Below, one piece after another: positions 1-8,948 of a stretch of DNA of 64,000 nucleotides; within the stretch, counting starts at the first letter, position 1; each line of letters begins with the position of its first letter. A model generated the notes under the pieces. The model worked only from the letters and a program-made list of their open reading frames with translations. It had not been told where the DNA came from and made no database searches. The DNA lies in NCBI RefSeq assembly GCF_030409415.1, contig NZ_JAUFPW010000011.1, positions 1-64,000 on the forward strand, read 5' to 3'. A program made the position numbers and the translations under genes. The DNA is from Pedobacter aquatilis (GTDB lineage: Bacteria > Bacteroidota > Bacteroidia > Sphingobacteriales > Sphingobacteriaceae).

Positions 1-317
1 CGAATCGTAAAAAGTAAAAGAACCAAAGGAAAATATCAAACATGGACCAACTACAAAAGAGCGATATGAGCCTTAAGTTAATGACATTGGGGGTTGGGGG
101 TGGTTTGTAAGTTTCAATGCACATACCTAAATTCTTTAAACCCCATTGCAGTGGAAATATCCCGATTTCATCGGGAATTGTAACGCAAAGCGGGACTGAA
201 CGTTCCGAAGAAACGATAACGCTGCTTTTCTAAATATTTCGGAATAACAGAAGAACATATTATTATTTAAATGAGAAATTAAAAACTAATTTATTAGTTT
301 CGTTCAAATTTAACCAA
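1..317. other. non-coding left edge
   Basis: No convincing gene is seen here. The stretch is AT-rich with a short hairpin around 153-175 (ccgatttcatcgg). It probably holds the 3' flank of an unseen upstream gene and the promoter of the secreted protein that starts at 318. Confidence 0.4.
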
Positions 318-884
318 ATGAAAAAAACTCTCTTAATTTCAATTTTATTGGGCTCCGGTATGTTTGCAAATGCACAAACTAATCAAGCCGAAAAGAAACA
401 AAATAATGCTAACGAAACTGGCAAAAATGAGCTAAAAGTGAATTTATTAACTTCTATTTTAGCGTTACCAGAAATTAGCTATGAGCGAATTATTGAAGAT
501 AATATGGGTGTTGGCATTTCATTGTCAGCCGGAATAGGCGATGATGACGATTTTTCAGAATACCGATTTCTAGCTATTCCACACTATAGATTATATTTTG
601 GTAAGAAACGTGCAGCAGGCTTTTTTATAGAGGGAAACGCTGCAGTTGGTGCGATAAGAGAAAATAATTATCAATTTTATGACGATGTTATAGGAAATTA
701 TAGAACGCCGATAAATAAGTCGCCAGTAATTAATTTTGGATTAGGTGCAGCGGTTGGTGCTAAGTTTTTAACCAGAAACGGATTTACCGGCGAGATTTAC
801 GGTGGTGTAGGACGCTTCCTGGGCAATAATCGTTCAATAGAAGCTTATCCAAGAATTGGAATTATTTTAGGTAAAAGATTTTAA
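318..884 (+). CDS. secreted outer-membrane beta-barrel-like protein
   Basis: This 188-residue protein opens with a clear signal peptide: two Lys, a hydrophobic stretch, and an Ala-x-Ala-type cleavage site near residue 20 followed by Gln. The mature part alternates Gly/aromatic beta segments and ends in Arg-Phe, a C-terminal aromatic typical of outer-membrane barrels. This suggests a small porin-like or OmpA/OmpX-type barrel; no specific family is recognised. A bidirectional terminator follows directly. The start follows an AT-rich leader and is the only one that gives the signal peptide. Confidence 0.75.
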   Translation: MKKTLLISILLGSGMFANAQTNQAEKKQNNANETGKNELKVNLLTSILALPEISYERIIEDNMGVGISLSAGIGDDDDFSEYRFLAIPHYRLYFGKKRAAGFFIEGNAAVGAIRENNYQFYDDVIGNYRTPINKSPVINFGLGAAVGAKFLTRNGFTGEIYGGVGRFLGNNRSIEAYPRIGIILGKRF

Positions 885-886
885 TC

Positions 887-916
887 AAAAAAAGAGGCTC
901 ATAAGCCTCTTTTTAT
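887..916. terminator. bidirectional terminator
   Basis: Stem agaggct/agcctct with a 4-base loop, flanked by A and T runs on both sides. It lies between convergent genes ending at 884 and 918 and can serve both strands. Confidence 0.8.
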
Positions 917-917
917 T

Positions 918-1421
918 TTAATGTCTACCTCTGCCGTGTCCTCTATCATGGTGGGCTTTACCTCTTCCATGAAAATCATGACCTCTGTTTACGTATTTTA
1001 CGCTTTTATATGATCTTCCTGGTGCGCTATACCTAACCCGGTTGCCACCGCCACCGTAAGAATTACGATAATAATTGGTGTGGGTAGCATATCTTACACG
1101 ATGTGTGTTGTAACTGCGATATGGACTGTTACCATAAACTACAACTTTTCTGCCGTGATTTAAATTATAACCTCTGTATCTGGCTGGCAAATACCTCGAC
1201 CTCGTCCATCGATTACCACTTAAGTAAACGAATTGCCTTTGCGGAACGTAGTAATAAGATTGAACTTCGGGTAAATAGTAATAGTTAACGTTTTGATAAC
1301 CGGCCGGAACCCATGCAGGTTGCGTGCCAATGTTTACGTTTAAACTTACTTGAGCGTTAGATTCTTTTGATGTTAAAGCCACGATTCCTACAATCGCGGA
1401 GATGATTAGTAACTTTTTCAT
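918..1421 (-). CDS. secreted His/Gly/Arg-rich protein, paralogue A
   Basis: A 167-residue protein with a signal peptide (cleavage after ...SNA, near residue 23). The conserved part carries a repeated aromatic pattern: GTQPAWVPAGYQ, then VNYYYLPEVQSYYYVP, then Y-x-GN-x-W, then LP-x-x-YR-x-x-x-L, then KVVV. The last 40 residues are rich in His, Gly and Arg. The same layout recurs in the next gene at 1537-2130, so the two are tandem paralogues. The function is unknown; such proteins are usually periplasmic or surface-associated in Bacteroidota. Confidence 0.75.
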   Translation of the reverse strand: MKKLLIISAIVGIVALTSKESNAQVSLNVNIGTQPAWVPAGYQNVNYYYLPEVQSYYYVPQRQFVYLSGNRWTRSRYLPARYRGYNLNHGRKVVVYGNSPYRSYNTHRVRYATHTNYYRNSYGGGGNRVRYSAPGRSYKSVKYVNRGHDFHGRGKAHHDRGHGRGRH

Positions 1422-1536
1422 AATAATCTAAATTTAATTTGTGTGTACTTGTATAAATTCAAACGCTGTGCCAAAACCATTATTGTAACAAAAAAAGGAG
1501 CTTCTTCCGAAACTCCCTTACCACAACTAAATACGA

Positions 1537-2130
1537 TTATCCACGGCCATGCCCTCTTTGATTATTATTTCTTTCTGGACGATTATGGTTTGAATTATCA
1601 TTACCACGATTGTTATTTTGTGCTGGTCGAGTATTTCGATTGACATTTACAACAGTTTTTTGGTTCCGATTAGGACGATTGGTAACTACAACAGTTTTAT
1701 CATTCTTATAATTCGGGTGACCTTTTACCACATAATATTTACTATCGTGACTATCTCTGATAATGGTTTGGCGGCCGCGGTAATTTTTGTATTTCGCATA
1801 ATTTGTTACATAATAGTTGTTTTGTAAGTAGGGTTTGGGTTTATTTACCACTACTTTGTAAGCTCGATATAAATCGAAATTTCTAAACTGCGGAGGCAGA
1901 TTATTTGCCCAAATCCAATTATTGCCATTAGCATAAATATACTGACCAGATGGAACGTTATAATAAGCATTGATATCTGGGAAATAGTAGTAATCTACAT
2001 GGTTGTAACCTGTTGGCCCCCAAGCTGGCTGAGATCCAATATTTATGTTTAAACCAACTTGTGCTTTTGCATTGTTTATGCTGAATAATGAAACCATCAG
2101 AACTGCAGCAAATAATACCAACTTTTTCAT
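1537..2130 (-). CDS. secreted Asn/Arg-rich protein, paralogue B
   Basis: A 197-residue paralogue of the 918-1421 product: signal peptide ending ...NAKA, then GSQPAWGPTGYN, VDYYYFPDINAYYNVP, and a YANGNNW and LPPQFRNFDL core. The C-terminal third is low-complexity and rich in Asn, Arg and Gln, where paralogue A has His/Gly. Shared core with divergent tails suggests that the tail is a flexible surface extension. The function is unknown. The gene lies on the minus strand, diverging from gatB. Confidence 0.75.
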   Translation of the reverse strand: MKKLVLFAAVLMVSLFSINNAKAQVGLNINIGSQPAWGPTGYNHVDYYYFPDINAYYNVPSGQYIYANGNNWIWANNLPPQFRNFDLYRAYKVVVNKPKPYLQNNYYVTNYAKYKNYRGRQTIIRDSHDSKYYVVKGHPNYKNDKTVVVTNRPNRNQKTVVNVNRNTRPAQNNNRGNDNSNHNRPERNNNQRGHGRG

Positions 2131-2230
2131 AACTTTTAAATTAAGGTTTCTATTGTGTGTTAATTATTGAAATAGACATAGCCGTTACACAGTAGTTTAA
2201 TTGTAACAATCCGTTTTAACATTCTTTAAC

Positions 2231-2238
2231 TATATTTG
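2231..2238 (+). promoter_or_regulatory. -7 box upstream of gatB
   Basis: tatatttg matches the Bacteroidota -7 consensus TAnnTTTG exactly and lies 32 bases before the gatB ATG. No clear -33 box is seen. Confidence 0.55.
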
Positions 2239-2270
2239 CCGAAGCAATACATTAAAGGCACAATTTTAAT

Positions 2271-3728
2271 ATGGGTTTAGGTACAAACCAAAGAAATTTC
2301 GAACTTGTTTCAGGACTGGAAATTCACGTTCAGTTAAATACAAATACCAAAATATTTTCTGCCGATAGTGCATCTTTTGGTGCTTTGCCTAATCAAAATA
2401 TTTCTACGGTTTCGCTTGCTTTGCCAGGCGCTTTGCCTAAACTTAATAAAGAAGTTGTTGCAAAAGCCGTTAGAATTGGTCTTGCCTTAAATTGTACAAT
2501 TAATCAAACCAATCATTTCGATAGAAAAAACTATTTCTATGCCGATCTGCCAAAGGGATATCAAATTACACAAGATAGCCAGCCAATTTGTGTCAACGGT
2601 TTTTTGGAGGTTGAGCTTGGCGACGGTTCGACTAAGAAAATTGGAATTAATAGAATTCACTTGGAAGAGGATGCTGGTAAAAGCATACACGATCAAGATG
2701 ATAATTATTCTTTGGTTGATTTAAACCGTGCGGGCGTTCCTTTAATTGAAATTGTAACAGAACCAGATATTCGCAGTGCGGAAGAAGCATCAGCTTTGCT
2801 AAGTGAAATTAGAAAACTGGTTCGCCATTTAAACGTGAGCGATGGTAACATGGAAGAGGGCAGTTTGCGTTGCGATGCAAATATTTCCATCCGCGAAAAC
2901 GGTGCAACAGCATTTGGTACCCGTTGCGAAGTGAAAAACCTAAACTCAATGCGTAACGTACGTAGAGCAATGGAATTCGAATTCGGCAGGCAAGTAGAGG
3001 TGATTTCTAACGGCGGTAAAATTATTCAGAGCACTTTAAATTTTGATGCAGATAAAGGCACAACATCGCCTATGCGTACCAAAGAAGAGGCAAATGATTA
3101 TCGTTATTTCTCTGACCCGGATTTGCAGCCAATTTATATCTCTGATGATTGGTTAGCAGAAATTACATCGGCCATGCCTGCTTTGCCGAATCAAATATCA
3201 AAAGAAATGGTTGCAGAATTTGGTATTAGCAAAGCTGATGCAGCCTTATTTGCCGAAGATTTAGATTTGCTGTATTATTTTAATGCGGCTTTACCACTTG
3301 TTAAGACGAAGAAAACATTAATAAATTGGCTAATCGGACCGATTAGAGCAGTTTTAAATGAAAAAGGAATTGCAATTGCTGAATATAAAGTTAAGCCTGA
3401 ACAATTGGCCATGACGATTAATTTGGTTGATGATAAAAAACTAACACAGCAGATTGCCATACAACAATTATTACCTGCAGTAGAACAAAAAGATGAGGTA
3501 AACGTTGCTGAATTAGCTCAGTCTTTAAATCTCTTGATTTCTGAAAACAGCGATGAATTGAGCGGTTTTATCGATGAAGTTTTACAAAAATACCCTGCAC
3601 AGGTTGATGCATATAAAAAAGGCAAAAAAGGCGTTTTAGGTTTGTTCGTTGGCGATGTTATGAAATTGGCCAAAGGCAAAGCGGATGCTAAAAAATTAAA
3701 TGAATTGATACTTGAAAAATTAAAATAA
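2271..3728 (+). CDS. gatB: Asp-tRNA(Asn)/Glu-tRNA(Gln) amidotransferase subunit B
   Basis: GatB is the tRNA-binding, kinase-type subunit of the GatCAB complex, which amidates mischarged Glu-tRNA(Gln) and Asp-tRNA(Asn) in the cytoplasm. The 485-residue length is normal. The N-terminal VSGLEIHVQL block, the Tyr-Phe-Tyr-Ala-Asp-Leu-Pro-Lys-Gly-Tyr block near residue 90, and the DxNRAGVPLxEIVTEPD block near residue 150 are hallmark GatB motifs. A C-terminal YqeY-like helical tail ends with a Gly-Lys-rich segment (GKKGVLGLFVGDVMK). Its stop overlaps the next ATG by one base, suggesting co-transcription with the TlpA-like gene. Confidence 0.97.
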   Translation: MGLGTNQRNFELVSGLEIHVQLNTNTKIFSADSASFGALPNQNISTVSLALPGALPKLNKEVVAKAVRIGLALNCTINQTNHFDRKNYFYADLPKGYQITQDSQPICVNGFLEVELGDGSTKKIGINRIHLEEDAGKSIHDQDDNYSLVDLNRAGVPLIEIVTEPDIRSAEEASALLSEIRKLVRHLNVSDGNMEEGSLRCDANISIRENGATAFGTRCEVKNLNSMRNVRRAMEFEFGRQVEVISNGGKIIQSTLNFDADKGTTSPMRTKEEANDYRYFSDPDLQPIYISDDWLAEITSAMPALPNQISKEMVAEFGISKADAALFAEDLDLLYYFNAALPLVKTKKTLINWLIGPIRAVLNEKGIAIAEYKVKPEQLAMTINLVDDKKLTQQIAIQQLLPAVEQKDEVNVAELAQSLNLLISENSDELSGFIDEVLQKYPAQVDAYKKGKKGVLGLFVGDVMKLAKGKADAKKLNELILEKLK

Positions 3729-4840
3729 TGAAATTAAAAAACCTGAGTTTAATCGTATTAATTGCGATAGCGTTTACAGCTTGTAAACCGAAAGATAGTT
3801 TTAACATTGATGGAACGTTCCAAAATCCTGGAAGCGAGAAGAAAGTTTTCTTATATGGAATGGAAAGTAGCCAAATGGTTGCTATAGATTCTACTAATTT
3901 ATCAGAAAAAGGAGAATTTAAGTTTATCCGTAAAACACCATCCGTTGATTTTTTCCGTGTTTCTGTTGGTAATCACGAATTTATGTTAATTGCTAAAAAT
4001 GGCGATGACATAAAACTAGAAGCAGATTTGGCTGATAAAACGATGGCTTACAAAATTTCTGGTGCGAATGAAGTGGAGAAGTTATCAGAAGTGAATGATT
4101 TGAGAAATACCTACGCTAAACAGGTAGAAAATTTACAAAAAGATTTTGAAGCAAAAGTAGCGCAACAACCTTCAAACCGAGCTGTAATTTTAGAACAGTT
4201 AAAGCCGCAATATGAATCTTATACCAACCAGTTAAATGTTGGTATTATTAAGTTTGCAAAGGATAACAAAGGTACTTTAGCAAGTTTTTATGCAATGAAT
4301 ACTTTAAGTCCGCAAGAATATGAAGCAGAATTGGTGAAATTTGCTGATGAAATTAAAGATGAAATTAAGGGGAATGCTACTGTAGATACTTTTGTTAAAC
4401 AAATGGCTTTATTAAAATCTGTCCAAGTAGGACAAGTTGCACCAGCATTTACTATCAATGATGTTAATGGTAAGCCTGTTAGCTTAGCTGATTATAAGGG
4501 TAAATATGTTTTGGTTGATTTTTGGGCCTCATGGTGTCAACCCTGTCGTCAGGAAAATCCAAATGTTGTAAAAGTTTACAATCAATATAAAACTAAGAAT
4601 TTCGATATTTTAGGTGTTTCATTGGATACCGATAAAGCAGCTTGGTTAAATGCAATTAACGCAGACGGATTAAAGTGGACTCATGTTTCTGAACTTAAAG
4701 ATTTCAATGGAGAAACTGTTCGTAAGTATCAGGTTCAAGCAATTCCAACCTCATATATTATTGCACCAGATGGAAAAATTGTTGCGAAAAACTTACGCGG
4801 GAACGAGCTTGAAGCATTTTTAGCAAAAACGTTACGTTAA
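3728..4840 (+). CDS. TlpA-like thiol-disulfide oxidoreductase lipoprotein
   Basis: A 370-residue lipoprotein: the signal sequence ends in a lipobox-like TAC at residue 19. Residues ~25-115 look like the DUF4369 domain common in Bacteroidota, followed by a helical linker, then a TlpA/ResA-type thioredoxin domain from about residue 235. The redox motif is WASWCQPCR, and the cis-Pro loop appears in QAIPTSYII. Likely a periplasmic reductant for cytochrome or disulfide maturation. It overlaps the gatB stop by one base. Confidence 0.9.
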   Translation: MKLKNLSLIVLIAIAFTACKPKDSFNIDGTFQNPGSEKKVFLYGMESSQMVAIDSTNLSEKGEFKFIRKTPSVDFFRVSVGNHEFMLIAKNGDDIKLEADLADKTMAYKISGANEVEKLSEVNDLRNTYAKQVENLQKDFEAKVAQQPSNRAVILEQLKPQYESYTNQLNVGIIKFAKDNKGTLASFYAMNTLSPQEYEAELVKFADEIKDEIKGNATVDTFVKQMALLKSVQVGQVAPAFTINDVNGKPVSLADYKGKYVLVDFWASWCQPCRQENPNVVKVYNQYKTKNFDILGVSLDTDKAAWLNAINADGLKWTHVSELKDFNGETVRKYQVQAIPTSYIIAPDGKIVAKNLRGNELEAFLAKTLR

Positions 4841-4944
4841 AAGAAACTCAATGTTAAACTAATTTGAGTTATTAACAATTTCTTAACTTAGGGTTAACTG
4901 AATATTGCATCACAGACACTACTTTCGTAATAAATATTTAACTA

Positions 4945-5634
4945 ATGAACAACGTAGGTCAGAAAATATTAATTGTTGATGATGAACCAGACATTCTGGA
5001 ACTGATTGAATATAATCTTAAAAAAGAAGGTTATCAGGTTTTTACAGCATCTAATGGCCAAGAAGGTATAACTGTTGCCAAAAAGGTTCATCCGGATTTA
5101 ATTATTTTGGATATCATGATGCCGAAAATGGATGGGATAGAGGCTTGCAGGTTAATGCGGGCAATTCCAGAGTTCAAAAATACATTCATGGTTTTTTTAA
5201 CCGCTAGAAGTGAAGAATACTCGGAAATTGCAGGTTTCAACGTTGGCGCTGATGATTATATTGCTAAACCGATTAAACCAAGAGCATTGGTAAGCCGTAT
5301 TAATGCCATTTTGAGAAGAAATTCTGGAACAGAAGAAGTTTCAGAAAATAAACTTGAGATTGGTGATTTAGTTATCGACCGCGAAGCTTATTTGGTTTTT
5401 CAGAATGGTAATAAGGTGGTATTGGCGAAAAAGGAATTCGAATTGTTGTATCTTTTAGCTTCTAAACCTGGCAAGGTTTACACCCGTGAATCTATTCTAA
5501 AAAATATTTGGGAAGATTCAGTAGTGGTAACTAACCGTACAATTGATGTTCACATTCGTAAACTCCGCGAAAAATTAGGTGAAAATTATGTATCAACAGT
5601 AAAGGGAGTAGGTTATAAGTTTGAGCTTTCTTAA
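4945..5634 (+). CDS. OmpR/PhoB-family response regulator
   Basis: A two-component response regulator of 229 residues. The receiver domain (about 6-122) has the acidic pair D12/D13, the phospho-acceptor D56 in LIILDIMMPKMDG, a Thr in FLTAR and the Lys in AKPIKP. The C-terminal winged helix (about 135-228) has the typical TNRTIDVHIRKLREKLG recognition segment. No histidine kinase gene is adjacent. A near-consensus -7 box (tactttcg, 4920-4927) precedes it. It resembles the RprY/PhoB-type regulators of Bacteroidota. Confidence 0.93.
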   Translation: MNNVGQKILIVDDEPDILELIEYNLKKEGYQVFTASNGQEGITVAKKVHPDLIILDIMMPKMDGIEACRLMRAIPEFKNTFMVFLTARSEEYSEIAGFNVGADDYIAKPIKPRALVSRINAILRRNSGTEEVSENKLEIGDLVIDREAYLVFQNGNKVVLAKKEFELLYLLASKPGKVYTRESILKNIWEDSVVVTNRTIDVHIRKLREKLGENYVSTVKGVGYKFELS

Positions 5635-5654
5635 ATAAACTTAAAAAAATATTT

Positions 5655-5686
5655 AGCCCCGTAATTTATAAAATTCGGGGCTTTTA
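5655..5686. terminator. bidirectional terminator
   Basis: Stem agccccg...cggggct with a T run on the plus side and an A run on the other, between the convergent genes ending at 5634 and 5690. Confidence 0.8.
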
Positions 5687-5689
5687 TTT

Positions 5690-6805
5690 TTAACCTAAAG
5701 CTTGTTCTAAATCTGCTATTATATCATCAACGTGTTCCAATCCTACAGAAATTCTAAGTAAATTTTTAGGTGTTTTACTGTCTGGTCCTTCAACTGAATA
5801 GCGGTGTTCTATTAAACTTTCAACACCACCTAAACTTGTAGCTTGTGCAAATAATTTAACTTTATTAACAACTTTGCTCGTATCGTTTACATCACCTTTA
5901 ACTAAAAACGACATCATACCACCAAAATCTTTCATCTGTTTTTTAGCAATATCATGCTGTGGATGTGTTTCCAATCCTGGGAAAAATACAGCCTCAACTT
6001 TTGGATGATTGACTAAATACTGAGCAACTTTTTTCCCATTTTCACAATGGCCTTTCATGCGATAGGCTAATGTTTTTATACTTCTGCAAAGCAGAAAACA
6101 ATCAAAAGGAGATGGAACGGCTCCGCCAGTTTGCTGAATATTTTTAATTTTTTCCCAAAGTTCATCCTTTTTGGCTGTAACTAAAATGCCACCTAAAACA
6201 TCACTATGTCCGCCTAAATATTTAGTACTGCTGTGCATTAAAATATCAGCACCTAATAAAATCGGATTTTGCAGAATTGGCGAAGCAAACGTGCTATCGC
6301 AAGCTAAGGTTATTTGATTTGCCTTGGCAATTTTTGAGATTTCTTCAATATCCGTAATCTTTAATAATGGATTGGAAGGTGTTTCAATCCAGATTAATTT
6401 TGTGTTGGGTTTTATGGTAGATTTTATCAAATCTAAATCGGTTTGATCTATAAAATCAAATTCCAAAATCTCATTAAAGATGGTAAGTAATTGCTTTTTT
6501 ATGCCCCAATACATATCATCAGGGGCAATAATGTGTGTGCCAGGTTTGAAAGCCTGAAACAAACTTAAACCGCAATTATTGCCCGATGCGAAAGCTGCAG
6601 CATCTTCACCGTACTCAAGTTTAGCAACGGTGTTTTCTAAAGCAGACCTGTTTGGATTGCTCACGCGACTATACATATGACCACCTGGGTAACCACCATG
6701 TTCATCCCTAAAAAAAGTGGTAGATAAATTTAATGGCGGTGTAACATCACCAGTTGTGGTTTTGACAATATTAGATGCGTGAATAGCAAGGGTTTCGGGT
6801 TTCAT
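5690..6805 (-). CDS. Cys/Met-metabolism PLP enzyme (cystathionine gamma-synthase/beta-lyase type)
   Basis: A 371-residue PLP enzyme of the Cys/Met metabolism family (fold type I). Visible signatures are the N-terminal YSRVSNPNRSALE (about 45-57), the ETPSNP substrate-loop block (141-146), the PLP-contacting D170 and the Schiff-base lysine K195 in HSSTKYLGGHSD. It may act as cystathionine gamma-synthase, cystathionine beta-lyase or gamma-lyase; the sequence alone does not decide between MetB and MetC roles. It is monocistronic, with a terminator shared with the response regulator. Confidence 0.88.
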   Translation of the reverse strand: MKPETLAIHASNIVKTTTGDVTPPLNLSTTFFRDEHGGYPGGHMYSRVSNPNRSALENTVAKLEYGEDAAAFASGNNCGLSLFQAFKPGTHIIAPDDMYWGIKKQLLTIFNEILEFDFIDQTDLDLIKSTIKPNTKLIWIETPSNPLLKITDIEEISKIAKANQITLACDSTFASPILQNPILLGADILMHSSTKYLGGHSDVLGGILVTAKKDELWEKIKNIQQTGGAVPSPFDCFLLCRSIKTLAYRMKGHCENGKKVAQYLVNHPKVEAVFFPGLETHPQHDIAKKQMKDFGGMMSFLVKGDVNDTSKVVNKVKLFAQATSLGGVESLIEHRYSVEGPDSKTPKNLLRISVGLEHVDDIIADLEQALG

Positions 6806-6927
6806 TATAATTTCTATTTAGATGCGATTAACCGCAACGCAAGTTAATAATTTGAAGCAAAATTAATGTTAGCAATTGTTTTGGCAAGATTTATGTATTC
6901 AGTTTGGCAGAAATTAAATTAAACAAA

Positions 6928-7422
6928 ATGAAAAGATTATTTATAGCTATCGCGATAGCATGTTCTACATTGGTAATGTTACAAAGTTGCTCGTCAACAA
7001 AAAATGCAACAACTGGTATTAATGGTGGCAGAGGTACAATCACTGGTACATGGGTTTTGAATAATATTACCTTGGAAGGTTTGCCAGACCAAGCTGTTCA
7101 AGGCTTGTTTGGAGAAAAATCTTATAAATGTTTTCAAGGTAGTACCTGGAAGTTAACAAATAGTGGAAATGGTTCATATACATTGCCATCATCTAGTGCA
7201 TGTGGTGAGGTAATGCAAACAATTTTCTGGTCGGCTACACCATCAGAAGAAACATTTCAATTCAAGAAAATTTATGAAGGAGATAAAGCTAAAAACGTAA
7301 CAGAGGGTTATCGTTTAGTATTAACCCAACTTTCTAAAGGAAATATGGTTATGAAATCTCCAATCGAGTTTGGTGGTAAAACGGCTAACATCGTATTAAC
7401 GTTTTCGCCAGCAATGAATTAG
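6928..7422 (+). CDS. lipocalin-like lipoprotein
   Basis: This lipoprotein has about 164 residues when started at the ATG at 6928; an upstream TTG at 6904 is open but would bury the signal peptide. The lipobox-like LQSC lies near residue 21. The mature part (GTWVLNNI..., FQGSTWKLTNSGNGSYTLP) resembles the lipocalin-like/DUF4923-type small beta-barrels of Bacteroidota. The function is unknown. It is followed by the first copy of the repeated terminator hairpin at 7451. Confidence 0.75.
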   Translation: MKRLFIAIAIACSTLVMLQSCSSTKNATTGINGGRGTITGTWVLNNITLEGLPDQAVQGLFGEKSYKCFQGSTWKLTNSGNGSYTLPSSSACGEVMQTIFWSATPSEETFQFKKIYEGDKAKNVTEGYRLVLTQLSKGNMVMKSPIEFGGKTANIVLTFSPAMN

Positions 7423-7450
7423 AATTTACCTAGGAAAAACATAATGGGAA

Positions 7451-8900
7451 AGCACTTCTGAAAAGAGGTGCTTTTTTGTTATAGCCACAGATTCACAGAT
7501 TAATATTTTTTTTGCCACGGAAGCACGGATAACACGGAATTAATTGACTAGATGATTTTCCGTGCCTTCAGTGTTTCCGTGGCTATTATTATTTTATTTA
7601 AATACTAAATTTTTGAAATAAATAATCTGATAATTCTGGGGCTAACCTATTGTTTGCTAAAAAATGATGAAAAACCTTTCCGTGTCTTTTGTGCTTCCGT
7701 GGCAACAATTATTTATGTTTTTTTTAAATAGAAAATCTGTTAATCTGTGGCTAACCCTCCGTTTGTTACAAGAAAATGATTATAATAGAAGCACTTCTGA
7801 AAAGAGGTGCTTTTTTGTTATAGCCACAGATTTACAGATTAATATTTTTTTTGCCACGGAAGCACGGAGCACACGGAATTAATCGACTAAATGATTTTCC
7901 GTGCATTCAGTGTTTCCGTAGCTATTATTATTTTATTTAAATACTAAATTTTTGAATAAATAATCTGTTAATCTGTGGCTAACCTATCGTTTGCTAAAAA
8001 ATGATGAAAAACCTTTCCGTGTCTTTTGTGCTTCCGTGGCAACAATTATTTATGTTTTTTGTAAACAGAAAATTTGTTAATGTGGGGCTAACCTATTGTT
8101 TGCTAAAAAATGATGAAAAACCTTTCCGTGCCTTCAGTGTTTCCGTGGCAACAATTATTCATGTGTTTTGTAAATAGAAAATCTGTTAATCTGTGGCTAA
8201 CCCTCCGTTTGTTACAAGAAAATGATTATAATAGAAGCACTTCTGAAAAGAGGTGCTTTTTTGTTATAGCCACAGATTTACAGATTAATATTTTTTTTGC
8301 CACGGAAGCACGGAGCACACGGAATTAATTAAGGAGATGATTTTCCGTGTCTTTTGTGCTTCCGTGGCTATTATTATTTTATTTAAATACTAAATTTTGA
8401 AATAAATAATCTGATAATTCTGGGGCTAACCTATTGTTTGCTAAAAAATGATGAAAAACCTTTCCGTGTCTTTGTGCTTCCGTGGCAACAATTATTCATG
8501 TTTTTTGTAAACAGAAAATCTGTTAATCTGTGGCTAACCTATCGTTTGTTACAAGAAAATGATTATAATAGAAGCACTTCTGAAAAGAGGTGCTTTTTTG
8601 TTATAGCCACAGATTTACAGATTAATATTTTTTTGCCACGGAAGCACGGAGCACACGGAATTAATCGACTAAATGATTTTCCGTGCCTTTAGTGTTTCCG
8701 TGGCTATTATTATTTTATTTAAATACTAAATTTTTGAATAAATAATCTGTTAATCTGTGGCTAACCTATCGTTTGCTAAAAAATGATGAAAAACCTTTCC
8801 GTGTATTTTGTGCTTCCGTGGCAACAATTATTTATTTTTTTTTGTAAACAGAAAATCTGTTAATCTGTGGCTAACCCTCCGTTTGTTACAAGAAAATGAT
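7451..8900. repeat. complex tandem repeat block, about four copies
   Basis: The same composite unit recurs about four times. Each unit has a hairpin agcacttctgaaaagaggtgctttttt (starts at about 7451, 7790, 8236 and 8572), a 'tagccacagat.tacagattaatattttt.ttgccacggaagcacgg' block, 'ttccgtg.cttcagtgtttccgtggc' blocks and a 'gtttgttacaagaaaatgat' block. The spacing is about 339, 446 and 336 bp, so one unit has an extra ~110-bp insertion. Short open frames inside (72-84 codons) repeat with the DNA and are not credible genes. The block separates a lipoprotein gene from mqnE. Confidence 0.85.
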
Positions 8901-8948
8901 GTTCAAATCGCCTCAAAATTGTATTTTTGTTCAAAATAAAAGTCAGAA

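Noticed and set aside
7664..8692. three short open frames of 72-84 codons
   Set aside because: They repeat with the tandem DNA unit and have no protein-like composition or start context.
7451..8900. CRISPR-like repetition
   Set aside because: Units are about 340 bp with internal hairpins, there are no unique spacers of constant length, and no cas genes are near.
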